Assembly (NCBI GenBank): GCA_023269545.1
Contig: JAHFTB010000010.1
Span: 1 to 64,000 of the forward strand
Length of the DNA stretch: 64,000 nt
Direction of reading: 5' to 3'
Source of the DNA: Verrucomicrobiota bacterium
Lineage (GTDB): Bacteria; Verrucomicrobiota; Verrucomicrobiia; Chthoniobacterales; Xiphinematobacteraceae
Notes under the pieces: generated by a model
Told to the model about the DNA's origin: nothing
What the model saw: the letters and a program-made list of their open reading frames with translations, nothing else
The model's database searches: none
Shown here: in pieces, positions 8,143-16,812 of the stretch
Numbering within the stretch: the stretch's first letter is position 1
How the letters are laid out: each line of letters opens with the position of its first letter
Made by a program: the position numbers and the translations under genes

Positions 8143-10404
8143 ATGAAAATTTGGATTCTTGCCACCGAATATCCCGGTAGTCGTACAGGAGGAGGCATTG
8201 CCCGCTATGTGGAGAACCTTGCTAATTCCTTTCAGGGAAAAGATGTGGAGCTTACTGTCATTACTCGAGGCACAAAGAACTATCACCATCAGATCAGCCA
8301 GGGATATTCCATAGTGGAATTTACTTCGAATCACGATAAGGGGACACTTAATTTAGTAGGCTCCCCTACTCAATGTGCCTCATTCCCCTATAACATCATG
8401 GCATATTGGCCGGCATTGAGCTATCAGATGGCGGATTTGGTAGAGAGTCTGATTCAGAAAATTGGAGCTCCTGATGTGATTGAATGTCAAGATTATACGG
8501 CGCTTTCTTATTTTCTTTTACAAAGGAAGCTCACAGGCAATCCGGCATTACAAAACATTCCCATCCTGGTTCACTGCCACGGACCTGCTTTTCTAGTCGA
8601 TAAAATCGATCGTCGTCCCTCGATTTTGCCGGATTACTGGGTGGGAGAGATGGAGAAATTTTGCATCGCTGCGGCAGATGCTCGTCTTTGTCCCAGCAAT
8701 GCGATGGCAAAAAAACTTACAGAATATGTTTCTTATCAAGGAGAAACAAAAGTTATTCCGCTCCCTGGTCCTTCGACAATGTTCTTTGCCCCCACTTTGC
8801 CTCCCCCCTCTCCTTCCGAGAAACCTACGGTATTATATTTTGGTCGCCTGCAAATTTTAAAAGGGATTTTGCCGGCGCTTGAGGCTATCGAATCTCTATG
8901 GAATGCAGGCCGTGATTTTCGTGTGGTCCTATTAGGAGGCGATACGGCGTATATGCCTCGTGAAACCACCGTAGGAACACTGATCCGCTCGCGCTATGCT
9001 CATCGCCTGCAAGAAGGATCGCTGATCATGCATGACAGTTGTCCTGCAAAAGAGGTAGCCGAATACATTACCGCGGCGCATGTGGTGATTGTTCCTAGTT
9101 TGTTCGAAAATTTTCCCAATACCTGTATGGAAGCCATGTCCATGGGCCGTGTAGTTCTGGCTTCGAAGAGCGGCGGACAGGCGGAAATGATTGGGGAAGA
9201 TGGCCGGTCAGGATTTCTTTTCGACTGGGAAGTACCGGGAGATTTCACGACGCAATTAGATCGTCTTTTAAAGATTTCCCAAGAAGAAAGGGCACAAATT
9301 GGGATGAGAGCGCGCAATCGAATCACGGAGCTCTGTTCTGTGGAAAAAATTTCCACTCAAAGGCTCCAACACTTCGAAGAAATAATAAAGCAATATAAAA
9401 AGCCCTCCCTTTTTCCAGTTTCTTGGTTTGGCTACAAACTTCCAGCTTCTATCCGGAATGCAAACTCTCCATGCCAAGGCAATGCAGAGGCGCCTCGTCT
9501 GTCTGTCGTCATCCCCTTTTTCAATCTTGGAAAATATGTCGGGGATACCCTCAAATCCGTCCTCGCCAGTACTTGCTTGCCTGAGGAAATTCTCATCGTC
9601 AATGATGGCAGTACTGAAGAGGCAAGCTTGACTATTTTACGGGAACTGGAGAGCCAACATCCGACTCTTCGGGTCATTCATCAGCCTAATCAGGGGGTAT
9701 CTTCCGCTCGAAATCGGGGGGCAAATGAAGCACGAGGAAATTACATCGCGTTTATAGATGCGGACGATGAAGTTCAACCCGAATTTTTTTCAAAAGCACT
9801 GCGGGTTTTAGACGCTTATGCTAATGTAGGATTCGTTTATTCTTGGAATCAATGTTTTGAATCATCTCATGACATGTTTCCCACTTGGAATGTTCACTTT
9901 CCCTATTTGCTAGGAAGTAACACAGTTGCTGCCAACTGCGTAATTCGAACAGAAGCCTTTCTCGAAGTGGGGGGCAATAATGTCGCATTTGAATATTACC
10001 TCGAAGACTATGAATGTTGGATTAATCTCACAAAACATGGATGGGTAGGAGTTGCTCTCCCAGAGTGTCTGGTGCGCTATCGCGTCCGTTCGGGATCCAG
10101 ATCCCGGTCAGCCACGAATGCCGGATTTCGTTATCAATACGATCTGATAGTGCGTACACATCCGGAGTTGTACCAACGATGGGGAGGAGAATTGGCACAA
10201 TTACAAGCCAGTAATGGCAGCGCCCTTTACTGGGACCAGCCTGCAAAACCCCGGCAAAATTTTCAAAGCGAAAGCCCTATTGCCGTGTGTGAACGTATGA
10301 TTCGTCGCTTCCAGGAAATAGCTTTTGTGCGTTTTCTGCTTGGACAACCCACCGTGGTGCGGATTTTAAAAAGTATTTTACGACGCATGAGTGCTATGTG
10401 TTGA
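8143..10404 (+). CDS. Bifunctional glycosyltransferase, GT4 then GT2
   Basis: A 753-residue protein whose N-terminal half (1-~420) is a GT-B GT4 enzyme: MKIWILATEYPGSRTGGGIARYV is the nucleotide-sugar fold start with the glycine loop, and SLFENFPNTCMEAMSMG at ~319-335 is the E-x7-E motif. Residues ~450-700 are a GT-A GT2 domain: RLSVVIPFFNLGKYVGDTLK, ILIVNDGSTEE and the metal-binding FIDADDE near 536-542, followed by the acceptor-site EYYLEDYECWINL. Domain order is the reverse of the enzyme at 3187-5151, so the pair looks like independent fusions. The ATG has no clear Shine-Dalgarno sequence. It should add two successive residues in surface glycan assembly. Confidence 0.9.
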   Translation: MKIWILATEYPGSRTGGGIARYVENLANSFQGKDVELTVITRGTKNYHHQISQGYSIVEFTSNHDKGTLNLVGSPTQCASFPYNIMAYWPALSYQMADLVESLIQKIGAPDVIECQDYTALSYFLLQRKLTGNPALQNIPILVHCHGPAFLVDKIDRRPSILPDYWVGEMEKFCIAAADARLCPSNAMAKKLTEYVSYQGETKVIPLPGPSTMFFAPTLPPPSPSEKPTVLYFGRLQILKGILPALEAIESLWNAGRDFRVVLLGGDTAYMPRETTVGTLIRSRYAHRLQEGSLIMHDSCPAKEVAEYITAAHVVIVPSLFENFPNTCMEAMSMGRVVLASKSGGQAEMIGEDGRSGFLFDWEVPGDFTTQLDRLLKISQEERAQIGMRARNRITELCSVEKISTQRLQHFEEIIKQYKKPSLFPVSWFGYKLPASIRNANSPCQGNAEAPRLSVVIPFFNLGKYVGDTLKSVLASTCLPEEILIVNDGSTEEASLTILRELESQHPTLRVIHQPNQGVSSARNRGANEARGNYIAFIDADDEVQPEFFSKALRVLDAYANVGFVYSWNQCFESSHDMFPTWNVHFPYLLGSNTVAANCVIRTEAFLEVGGNNVAFEYYLEDYECWINLTKHGWVGVALPECLVRYRVRSGSRSRSATNAGFRYQYDLIVRTHPELYQRWGGELAQLQASNGSALYWDQPAKPRQNFQSESPIAVCERMIRRFQEIAFVRFLLGQPTVVRILKSILRRMSAMC

Positions 10405-10523
10405 ATGACTGTCCCCAATTGCAGGTATATCACTATGGGAGCGCTACGGGATATGTTGAGGCCACAATTGCATTTCATACGGAATCAACAAAATATTTTG
10501 CTTCTCTCAAAACATCTTCGTAA

Positions 10524-10862
10524 ATGATGAATATTTTTCCATTTTTTCTGTCGCTTGTATTCGTGGTGAGGGACCGCTCGAATGAGCTCGAAACAATTTT
10601 CACAGAAGCAACCGAATTTTTCTCCTCTCTCGTCAAAGATTATGAACTCATTATCGTGGATAATGCTTTTCAGGACGAGAGCTTTTCTCTTTTAAAAAAA
10701 CTTACTGGAGAGAATGGGATTTCGAATCCTCAGGTATATGCGCTCACTAAAGAAGTAGATACCGAAGACATCAATTTTCTTCGTGAAATGCTCAATAAGG
10801 CTATTGAAGGAGTCGATGTAGTGTTTGCTAGTGTAGCCCGTCAAACAGATTGCATTTATTAA
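10524..10862 (+). pseudogene. N-terminal fragment of a GT2 glycosyltransferase cut by an IS
   Basis: 112 codons resembling the first Rossmann half of a GT2 enzyme (FFLSLVFVVRDRSNELETI, DYELIIVDNAFQDESFSLL). It stops before any DxD motif. Its last dozen codons (from about 10828) run into the end of an IS630 remnant lying on the opposite strand, so the rest of the gene has been lost and a functional product is unlikely. Confidence 0.65.
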
Positions 10863-10990
10863 ATTTTTTGTGGCCGCGTTTGACCTTTTCGAGAATGTCA
10901 GAAACTGTGGCAGTCCAAATAAAGGGTTTAGGATTTGCATTATGAATGGAGATGTATTGTTCAATAGCAGTACTCAGTTCATTGAGTCAG
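10828..10990 (-). mobile_element. IS630-family transposase C-terminal remnant
   Basis: Reading the minus strand from ~10990 to a TAG at 10830-10828 gives ELSTAIEQYISIHNANPKPF followed by IWTATVSDILEKVKRGHKK, the diagnostic end of IS630/Tc1-type transposases (YI..HN..PKPF.WT...ILEKV.R). There is no start codon and the catalytic part is missing, so it is only a scar. It truncates the GT2 gene on the other strand. Confidence 0.8.
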
Positions 10991-11014
10991 CCCTTTACAG
11001 GGATTTGAAATAAA

Positions 11015-11305
11015 TTAGCGTAATAAGGAATTTTCAAGTTTAAGTAATCGAGCAGTACTATGATGGACAAGAAAATCGGTTCCTACGGTATGAATTTTTT
11101 GTTTCTTTGGCCCGCGTTTGCTGGTGCTTACTGTGCGAGGTATAACTTTGCGGCCTAGTTCTAATAATTTCTGGAAAATTAGATTGGGAGAGCACTTGCG
11201 ATAGGGATCCCAAATTTCTGCAGGCAAAGCAATTATCATACCCTCATAGGTGCAGCAAATTGCTATTGCCAGATGAATTCTTGCTGCTATTCTCATTAGC
11301 AGCTT
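11015..11305 (-). mobile_element. C-terminal remnant of a probable IS4-type transposase
   Basis: A short minus-strand frame has RIAARIHLAIAICCTYEGMIIALPAE and, after a gap, RTVSTSKRGPKKQK plus HHSTARLLKLE. A basic KRGPKK stretch followed by H.STARLL is common at the end of IS4-type transposases. A stop at 11306-11308 closes the frame upstream and the DDE core is absent. Family assignment is moderate; together with 10828-10990 it shows nested insertion in this gap. I see nothing else up to 11541. Confidence 0.5.
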
Positions 11306-11541
11306 TTACCATTTCTGCTTATAATATACAATCTGTTTAGCGGCGTTTTTCAGAGTATAAAGGAGGGAAATGGAAGCAACATTTTATCGTCTTTTAGCAT
11401 ATTGTAGAGTGGAAATAATTTCCAAGCATGCGGATTACTATTTCACTATGTCATTGTTTATAAGAAAATTATGAATTTTTTATGCGCCTTTTTTATATGC
11501 TTGCATGACAATTTGAATCGGATACATTTCAACTTCATATT

Positions 11542-13008
11542 TTGTCTTTAATGTCCAAGCCCTGCGGTGAATTTAAATTTCCATCATTTTGGATTTATCT
11601 AATAATATTTATTTTTATATTTATCGTCTATTCTTCTGTCATATTTATCCAATATGCATTTTCAGATAGCTACACTATGCTTGCTGAAGCTATGCAGCAT
11701 AAATTTTCCGGGGAATGGGGAATGATTCTCCAAGGTGGGCGTCCCCTCTATGCGCTCTATCTCAAGGAGGTGCTTGGTGCAGTGGGAGGGATTGAAGACT
11801 TGGGTTACATGCGAGCGTTTGGAGTAGCCGGAATAGGCGTAGTATGCACGCTCGTTTATCGCTCACTGTCTCAGACAGAATTGCCTCGTTGGATTGTGAT
11901 CGCTGGAGCTCTTCTTTTTGGTTTGATCCCATCCTATCAAGTATATGCAGCATGGGCCGTAGCCTCTTTTTATCCATGGGCATGTGTTTTGGCAGCGGTA
12001 TCATTTAGTCTTTGTGATGGCATTAGTGATTTGCGTTCAGAGTGGCTCCGTTTTTGCGGTTCCCTTTTGTTGCTCACCGCATCCATGGCAATCTATCAAC
12101 CGGCGGCAATGGTATTTTGGGATTTTGCGGCTATCGCCTGGCTTTTACGTGCAAATATTCCTTCAGTAAGATCTATTTTGGCTTCCGTGGCGGTGATGTT
12201 TTCATCGTTAACCGTCGGTTATGGTTTAGTTAAAATCGTGCCCCTTGTTTTATTGGGATCAAGTAATAGTTTTCCTAGAACAGTTCTTGTTAAGGATTAT
12301 TTTGGAAAGGTGCATTGGTTTTTTAAAGAGCCACTTGTAAATTCTTTAAATATTTTCTCGATACAGCCTTCTGCTAAACTTGCATTACTTGTGATTGTAA
12401 TGATGGTTGTGGGATTTTTTCTGTTTTGTAGAAGGGATTTGCGTCGTACTCTTGTCTATATAGGGATAGCGATATTGCTCGTGCCGGCGTCGTATGTGCC
12501 AAATTTAGTTATTGCAGAAAACTGGGCAAGTTATCGAACGCAGGTCGGGCTTACAGGACTGATTTTTATTTTTTCCATAATAGCATTTGTGGGATGGATG
12601 CAATTTTTTAAAGCCTGCCGATTGATACCTGTGCTATGCCTAATAGCTATTACCGGAGGCGCTCTGGCAGCGAATCGGAATGTGACGGCAGGATTTGCTG
12701 TTCCACAGGCTATTGAATATGGTTTGATAGAGAGCGCGTTGCTAAGAACACAATTCAATCCGGATGATAGAATATGCTTTAATCTTCCTCAGAAGGCGAA
12801 AGCATTTGCGAAGATCGTAAGATATGACGAATTTGGGACATTATCTTCAATGGCAAATTGGGTTCCTTTCCAAATGGCTTGGTTGATTTTGAAGAAACAT
12901 CATTCAAATTATGCAAATTTGTTTGCTGTAGATTATTCGAATCCTAAAATAGGCACTATTATACCAGACTATAAAAAGATAGATTTAGATGAAATTTTAA
13001 TTCATTGA
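11542..13008 (+). CDS. Polytopic membrane protein, GtrII-like glucosyltransferase family
   Basis: 488 residues with roughly ten hydrophobic spans, the first at ~16-37. After it comes a periplasmic segment with an acidic FSDSYTMLAEAMQ and then WGMILQGGRPLYALYL, the G-R-P motif seen in GtrII-type (Glucos_trans_II) membrane glycosyltransferases, where an acidic residue early in the first loop is thought to be catalytic. Such proteins decorate O-antigen from a polyprenyl-phosphate sugar on the periplasmic face. The C-terminal ~100 residues are soluble. A GT2 gene downstream (13312) could supply the polyprenyl-phosphate sugar, as in gtrA/gtrB/gtr modules. Distinctly AT-rich compared with the core genes. 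Exact activity unknown. Confidence 0.6.
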   Translation: MSLMSKPCGEFKFPSFWIYLIIFIFIFIVYSSVIFIQYAFSDSYTMLAEAMQHKFSGEWGMILQGGRPLYALYLKEVLGAVGGIEDLGYMRAFGVAGIGVVCTLVYRSLSQTELPRWIVIAGALLFGLIPSYQVYAAWAVASFYPWACVLAAVSFSLCDGISDLRSEWLRFCGSLLLLTASMAIYQPAAMVFWDFAAIAWLLRANIPSVRSILASVAVMFSSLTVGYGLVKIVPLVLLGSSNSFPRTVLVKDYFGKVHWFFKEPLVNSLNIFSIQPSAKLALLVIVMMVVGFFLFCRRDLRRTLVYIGIAILLVPASYVPNLVIAENWASYRTQVGLTGLIFIFSIIAFVGWMQFFKACRLIPVLCLIAITGGALAANRNVTAGFAVPQAIEYGLIESALLRTQFNPDDRICFNLPQKAKAFAKIVRYDEFGTLSSMANWVPFQMAWLILKKHHSNYANLFAVDYSNPKIGTIIPDYKKIDLDEILIH

Positions 13009-13035
13009 TGCGGGCGCCGGAAATTGTGAACCACG

Positions 13036-13055
13036 ATTGAAGAACCTTCTTCAAT
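13036..13055 (+). terminator. Hairpin after the GtrII-like gene
   Basis: ATTGAAGAA-CC-TTCTTCAAT is a perfect 9-bp inverted repeat 27 bp after the stop codon, followed by ATTTAT. The U-tract is weak, so this is a probable rather than certain intrinsic terminator. The rest of the 300-bp gap to 13312 shows no gene. Confidence 0.5.
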
Positions 13056-13311
13056 ATTTATGGAGAGGCAAAGCGCACTTAAATTGTTCAAGAATTGAAT
13101 GAGGTTATCTGAAAAAGGCGCGGTACCCACTTTAATATTTTGTATGGCGGTTTGCAAGTGTATGGATTGGCCCTCGTGGTGAGGGCAGGACTTCTCAAAA
13201 ATTTTTGAAGAGTGTGAGATGTTTTTCTCTATTTTTGTTTCTTGCCTCTGTAGGACAACAACTCATCTATTTACTAGTGCTGAACATTTTAGACTGAAGT
13301 AAGTATTATTT

Positions 13312-14088
13312 ATGTCAGATCAAGAAAAAGCATGTCTTTCCTTGTCGCTTGTCATTCCTTGTAGAAACGAAGCCAAGCGTCTTCCCTGCAGTCTGGATAC
13401 TTTGTATCAATATCTTGATAAGATTCCTTTTGACAACGAGATAGAAATCATTTTTTCGATAGAAAAAAGTGAGGATTCTACGGTGGAGTTTATTAGGGAG
13501 CGGGTGGGAGGGGACTCACGTTTCTCTATTTTGGAGCACAAAGAAGCGCGGGGAAAAGGTTTTAATGTGCGTCAAGGGATGCTTGCCGCACGTGGAGATT
13601 GCATTTTATTTATGGACGCGGATTTGAGTGTGCCTCTTCACTTTGTTAAACAGTTTCTAGAACAATTTTACAAACGTCCTCATTTGGATGTTCTTATTGC
13701 CAGTCGTAGGCATTCGGAGAGCTATATCCCCACGCCTCAGCCATTAATACGTCGTTGGGGAGGACAGCTAATGAGTTGGATGGTACAGAGGCTGGCTGTG
13801 ACTTCTTGGACGGATACCCAATGTGGATTTAAAGCGTTTCGACGTGATGCTGCGCGACGGATTTTTTCGCGCGCAAAGTTGGATGGATTTTCCTTCGATC
13901 TGGAGGTGTTGGCGCTGGCGCAGGCAATGCAAATGAATGTGGATGAGTGTCCTGTGGAATGGAATGATGTGTTAGGCTCCAGTGTACGACCATGGGTCCA
14001 CGGGGTGAGCATGATCCGGGATGCGCTTCGAATTCGCTCTATTGTGCGGGACACTCTTCGCTGTGATGCGGGAAGGGATTTGCAGTAA
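13312..14088 (+). CDS. GT2 family glycosyltransferase, dolichyl/polyprenyl-phosphate glucosyltransferase type
   Basis: 258 residues. LSLVIPCRNEAKRLPCSLDTL starts the GT-A fold, GKGFNVRQGMLAARGDCILF precedes the metal-binding MDADLSVP at ~101-108, and IASRRH, RRWGGQLMSWMVQRLA and DTQCGFKAFRRDAARRIF are the blocks that characterise ALG5/DPG-synthase-like enzymes charging a polyprenyl phosphate with a sugar. There is no C-terminal membrane pair, unlike GtrB, so it may associate peripherally. It likely provides a lipid-linked sugar donor for the GtrII-like protein just upstream; that functional link is inference. Confidence 0.82.
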   Translation: MSDQEKACLSLSLVIPCRNEAKRLPCSLDTLYQYLDKIPFDNEIEIIFSIEKSEDSTVEFIRERVGGDSRFSILEHKEARGKGFNVRQGMLAARGDCILFMDADLSVPLHFVKQFLEQFYKRPHLDVLIASRRHSESYIPTPQPLIRRWGGQLMSWMVQRLAVTSWTDTQCGFKAFRRDAARRIFSRAKLDGFSFDLEVLALAQAMQMNVDECPVEWNDVLGSSVRPWVHGVSMIRDALRIRSIVRDTLRCDAGRDLQ

Positions 14089-14147
14089 GGATCAGAGGAT
14101 TCAGCTTCTTTGAGGACTTGAGTACAGCAGTGAGTTTTCCCTCTCAG

Positions 14148-14873
14148 TTATCTGCGAGAGACTTTGGCAAGTAGACGCAGGATTTCCAGGTACAACCAAA
14201 TCAGGGTGACCATGAGGGCAAAGGCACAATACCATTCCATATATTTGGGGCCCCTGTTAGCGACTCCCACTTCAATCATAGCAAAGTCCAACACCAGATT
14301 AAGAGCGGCGATACAGACAATAAAAATACTCAAACCAATACCCAACGTGCTCGAGCTATTGATGATTTGGGTGAGGGCGGGGATGCCAAAAAAGCTTAAA
14401 ACAAGGGATGCGATATAGAAAAGAGCAATTCCCAGAGTAGCTGCCGCTATCCCTTTTACAAACCCCGGTGTGACCCGAATCACACGTGATTGATAGAGGA
14501 AGAGCATTGCGGCCATCACTCCGAAGGTCAGCATGACTGCTTGCAGCACGATCCCATTGGTCCGTGCATTATAAATAGCTGAAATACCCCCTAAAAAAAG
14601 ACCCTGCAAAAAGGCATAAATAGGAGCGGTGATAGGAGCCCATTCTTTTTTAAAAGCCGTTACCATAGCTAGAATGAACCCGCCGATGGCCCCGCCCACC
14701 ATCAAGACCTGCGAAACTGGCCCGGAGCGCCATGTCAAAACGGTGCCCAAAATTACAAGGCATAAAAGAAAGAACGTTTTCGATGTCGTTCCGGCGAACG
14801 TCATGGGAGGCCCTTGTGCTAAACTGACGTCCCGGAAAGTGTTCGAACCAAGTGTCGGATTTCCAGAGTTCAT
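14148..14873 (-). CDS. Bax inhibitor-1/YccA-family membrane protein
   Basis: 241 residues with seven hydrophobic spans after a soluble N-terminus. The order of spans, the GLFLGGISAIYNARTNG region, the long FGVMAAMLFLYQSRVIRVT block and the terminal EWYCAFALMVTLIWLYLEILRLLA with its acidic residue fit the YccA/TMBIM group. Family members act as calcium-leak channels or modulators of FtsH; the bacterial role is loosely defined. Monocistronic by position: convergent with the GT2 gene on its left, and ~180 bp of non-coding DNA upstream. Confidence 0.85.
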   Translation of the reverse strand: MNSGNPTLGSNTFRDVSLAQGPPMTFAGTTSKTFFLLCLVILGTVLTWRSGPVSQVLMVGGAIGGFILAMVTAFKKEWAPITAPIYAFLQGLFLGGISAIYNARTNGIVLQAVMLTFGVMAAMLFLYQSRVIRVTPGFVKGIAAATLGIALFYIASLVLSFFGIPALTQIINSSSTLGIGLSIFIVCIAALNLVLDFAMIEVGVANRGPKYMEWYCAFALMVTLIWLYLEILRLLAKVSRR

Positions 14874-15056
14874 AGAGAAAAGACTTTATCGGGCTCTCAT
14901 GTTTTTGCAATGAGTTCTTAGTCAACTGATATAGGGATTCCATGTATCCGGAGGCTGTCCTGAAGTTGAAGAAGCAGTAAAAATGGCCCTGCCTCTCCAT
15001 CCGTCGGCAGTTCTCCACTCTACCAGGCTCGATGACCATGTGGAAACGAACCTTCC

Positions 15057-15767
15057 CTACAGAGTCCACGGAAGAAATCGGCTCAGCAAGTGAGCCAAAG
15101 TGCGAGGCCCCCGCTTCACATCGATACGAGGCAAAACAAAGGGATCCGTCACATTCGTGCAGATACCGGGATCTGCCGTCACCCCCGTTTCATACCCCCC
15201 CTCTTCCACTAAGTCTCGAACCCATCTTCGCCAACTGCCATATGGATAACAAAAATGGCGAATGGGTATCCCAAACATATCTTCTAATTTTTTCTTACTG
15301 GAAAAAATTTCTTCTCGAGCTTGCTTGAGATCCAGTCGAGCCAAATGAGGATGCGTCAACGTATGTGCTCCGATTTCATGGCCGGCCGCCAACCAAGCAC
15401 GTATTTCGCTTTTATCCATTAGCATATCACCCAATAGAGATCCCTCGGACACCCAATTATTTCTTTTACCAATAAAATCCACTACTAAATATTGGATGGC
15501 AGAAAATCCAAATCTATTGAGTAAACCACAGGCAGACTGAAAAACACTGACACTTCCATCATGAAAAGTAATGACAAACTGACGCTTATTAGGCTTAGTA
15601 AAATCCGCCCATCGATCTAGCCTGGTAGTACAAAATCCTACCTTTTGCAACTCCTTCAATTGTCTCTCGAATATCTTTGGCAACACATCCGATGTCTTGC
15701 CAATTCTATGGTAAGCTAAGATAGGTACGCCTTCGCGGAAAATACTCCGATAAGGAGCAAGTCTCAT
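15057..15767 (-). CDS. Polysaccharide deacetylase (NodB fold) with altered catalytic base
   Basis: 236 residues from ATG 15767 (a GTG at 15803 would add 12). GVPILAYHRIG opens the domain. Motif 1 reads TFHDG (residues 67-71) instead of TFDDG: the metal-binding Asp is kept but the residue that is normally the catalytic base is His. Motif 2, HTLTHPHL with His at ~135 and 139, is intact, as is the CYPYG of motif 3. It may still be active with a changed mechanism, or be a binding protein. No signal peptide is evident, so it could act in the cytoplasm or be exported otherwise. Likely substrate class: N-acetylated glycan. Confidence 0.8.
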   Translation of the reverse strand: MRLAPYRSIFREGVPILAYHRIGKTSDVLPKIFERQLKELQKVGFCTTRLDRWADFTKPNKRQFVITFHDGSVSVFQSACGLLNRFGFSAIQYLVVDFIGKRNNWVSEGSLLGDMLMDKSEIRAWLAAGHEIGAHTLTHPHLARLDLKQAREEIFSSKKKLEDMFGIPIRHFCYPYGSWRRWVRDLVEEGGYETGVTADPGICTNVTDPFVLPRIDVKRGPRTLAHLLSRFLPWTL

Positions 15768-15895
15768 ATAAGAGACCGACTTTTTCTGGAACGGGCGATA
15801 CACGCCCGCAAGCTACCTATACTGGTGTTTTTGCTGCAAGTCCTGAAACGTAGTCGTTTCTTCTCATAGAAGAATCCTGGACTGATTAGGTGCAG

Positions 15896-15933
15896 TGCAA
15901 GACAGGGGCCATATCTAGGGTCTCTGTCTTGCA
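15896..15933. terminator. Strong hairpin downstream of the coiled-coil gene cluster
   Basis: TGCAAGACAG pairs with CTGTCTTGCA across a ~17-nt loop that can itself add pairs (GGGGCC/GGGTCT). It lies between the last gene of the leftward coiled-coil cluster and the deacetylase gene. There is no T-run on either side, so it may be a terminator or a processing/structural site. Confidence 0.4.
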
Positions 15934-15980
15934 ACAATGCCTCGAATGAAAGGGGGAGAACAAAGTGCGGATCATTTTAT

Positions 15981-16529
15981 TCACGCACCTCTACGCGAAG
16001 TCATATCAATGATCAGCACAGAGGGCTTGGGAGGAACCGGAGGAATCACCATATCAGATTCCACTTCAATGATAGACACAGAAATCTCAGGAGTCGGAGG
16101 AATTACCATATCGGTTTCTCGCCTTTCCGTTGATAGCGACGGCTTAGGCGGCAGGATTCTCCTGTCGGCTCGGGGTAGTTCCCGCACCTGACCTCCCTGC
16201 ATTTTGATCATTCTTTGAACGAATCGCCTTTGTGAATTCGTCGAACGCAAGTCGCTGTTTCCCGTATCAGTACGCCTTGCTTTTCCGCCCAGTGCCTTAG
16301 AGGCTCCATAAGCCTCATCGTATTTCCTACGTGCTTCCTGCATGATATTCCGTGCCAGTTTCATTTCGGTTCCGGACACTCCCTCCCTCCGTAATTTTTT
16401 TACGTTTGCACGTGCTTGTTGCACCTTGATACGTGCTTCCTGCAACTTGGAATCGGCTTGCTCAAGCTGAGTGGATGCATGGCGCAACTCAAAATAAGGA
16501 CGCCTATGATTCATATTTCTTATATTCAT
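15981..16529 (-). CDS. Small coiled-coil protein, paralogue 1 of a local family
   Basis: 182 residues, no recognised domain. Residues ~18-75 (QLEQADSKLQEARIKVQQAR..., then EMKLARNIMQEARRKYDEAY..LGGKA) are an alpha-helical hairpin matching the N-terminal regions of the proteins at 16795 and 17836: A-R---K---I--L-R--- followed by E-K-A---EA. The C-terminal third is Pro/Ile-rich with two ESDMVIPP/ETDMVIPP-like repeats. No signal peptide or membrane span. The C-terminal THFPD-ITTW block of the two neighbours is missing, so this is the most divergent of the three. Function unknown. Confidence 0.65.
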   Translation of the reverse strand: MNIRNMNHRRPYFELRHASTQLEQADSKLQEARIKVQQARANVKKLRREGVSGTEMKLARNIMQEARRKYDEAYGASKALGGKARRTDTGNSDLRSTNSQRRFVQRMIKMQGGQVRELPRADRRILPPKPSLSTERRETDMVIPPTPEISVSIIEVESDMVIPPVPPKPSVLIIDMTSRRGA

Positions 16530-16720
16530 ATTTATTTATTTATCAATTAACTCATTAATTCTGCATTTCTAGATCCACCCGATAACATTTTTTGGATTGA
16601 ACAAAAGGAGTCAAGTGATGTGAGAAGTAGTAGGAGCAGAAATAGAGACATTATCGATGGAGCATCATGGTTTGATTACATCGGTATGTAAGGATTTAAA
16701 GATTGTGGAGCGCATTGATG

Positions 16721-16812
16721 AGAGATTATAAATTACTCCGCTTCAATTTTAATAAAGGAAAGTGATCACCCTCCTATTCTATGCTTTTATTGTACTAAGC
16801 TTTATTTGCATC
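16721..16812 (-). repeat. Duplicated 3' flank of the coiled-coil genes, copy 1
   Basis: About 90 bp, from AGAGATTATAAATTACTCCG to the last codons of the gene at 16795, are nearly identical to 17762-17852. Conservation of non-coding sequence next to two paralogues shows that the genes arose by fairly recent tandem duplication. Confidence 0.85.

Noticed and set aside
8661-8882. Several 60-80 codon ORFs inside the glycosyltransferase genes
   Set aside because: They are alternative-frame shadows without Shine-Dalgarno sequences or family resemblance.
10692-10964. 90-codon minus-strand ORF over the GT2 fragment
   Set aside because: The true remnant on this strand is the IS630 frame one phase away; this ORF crosses the IS/GT2 junction in a different frame.
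15937-16191. 84-codon plus-strand ORF with Gly/Ile/Ser repeats
   Set aside because: It is the antisense of the Pro/Ile-rich repeat of the coiled-coil gene at 15981-16529; its regularity comes from that repeat.
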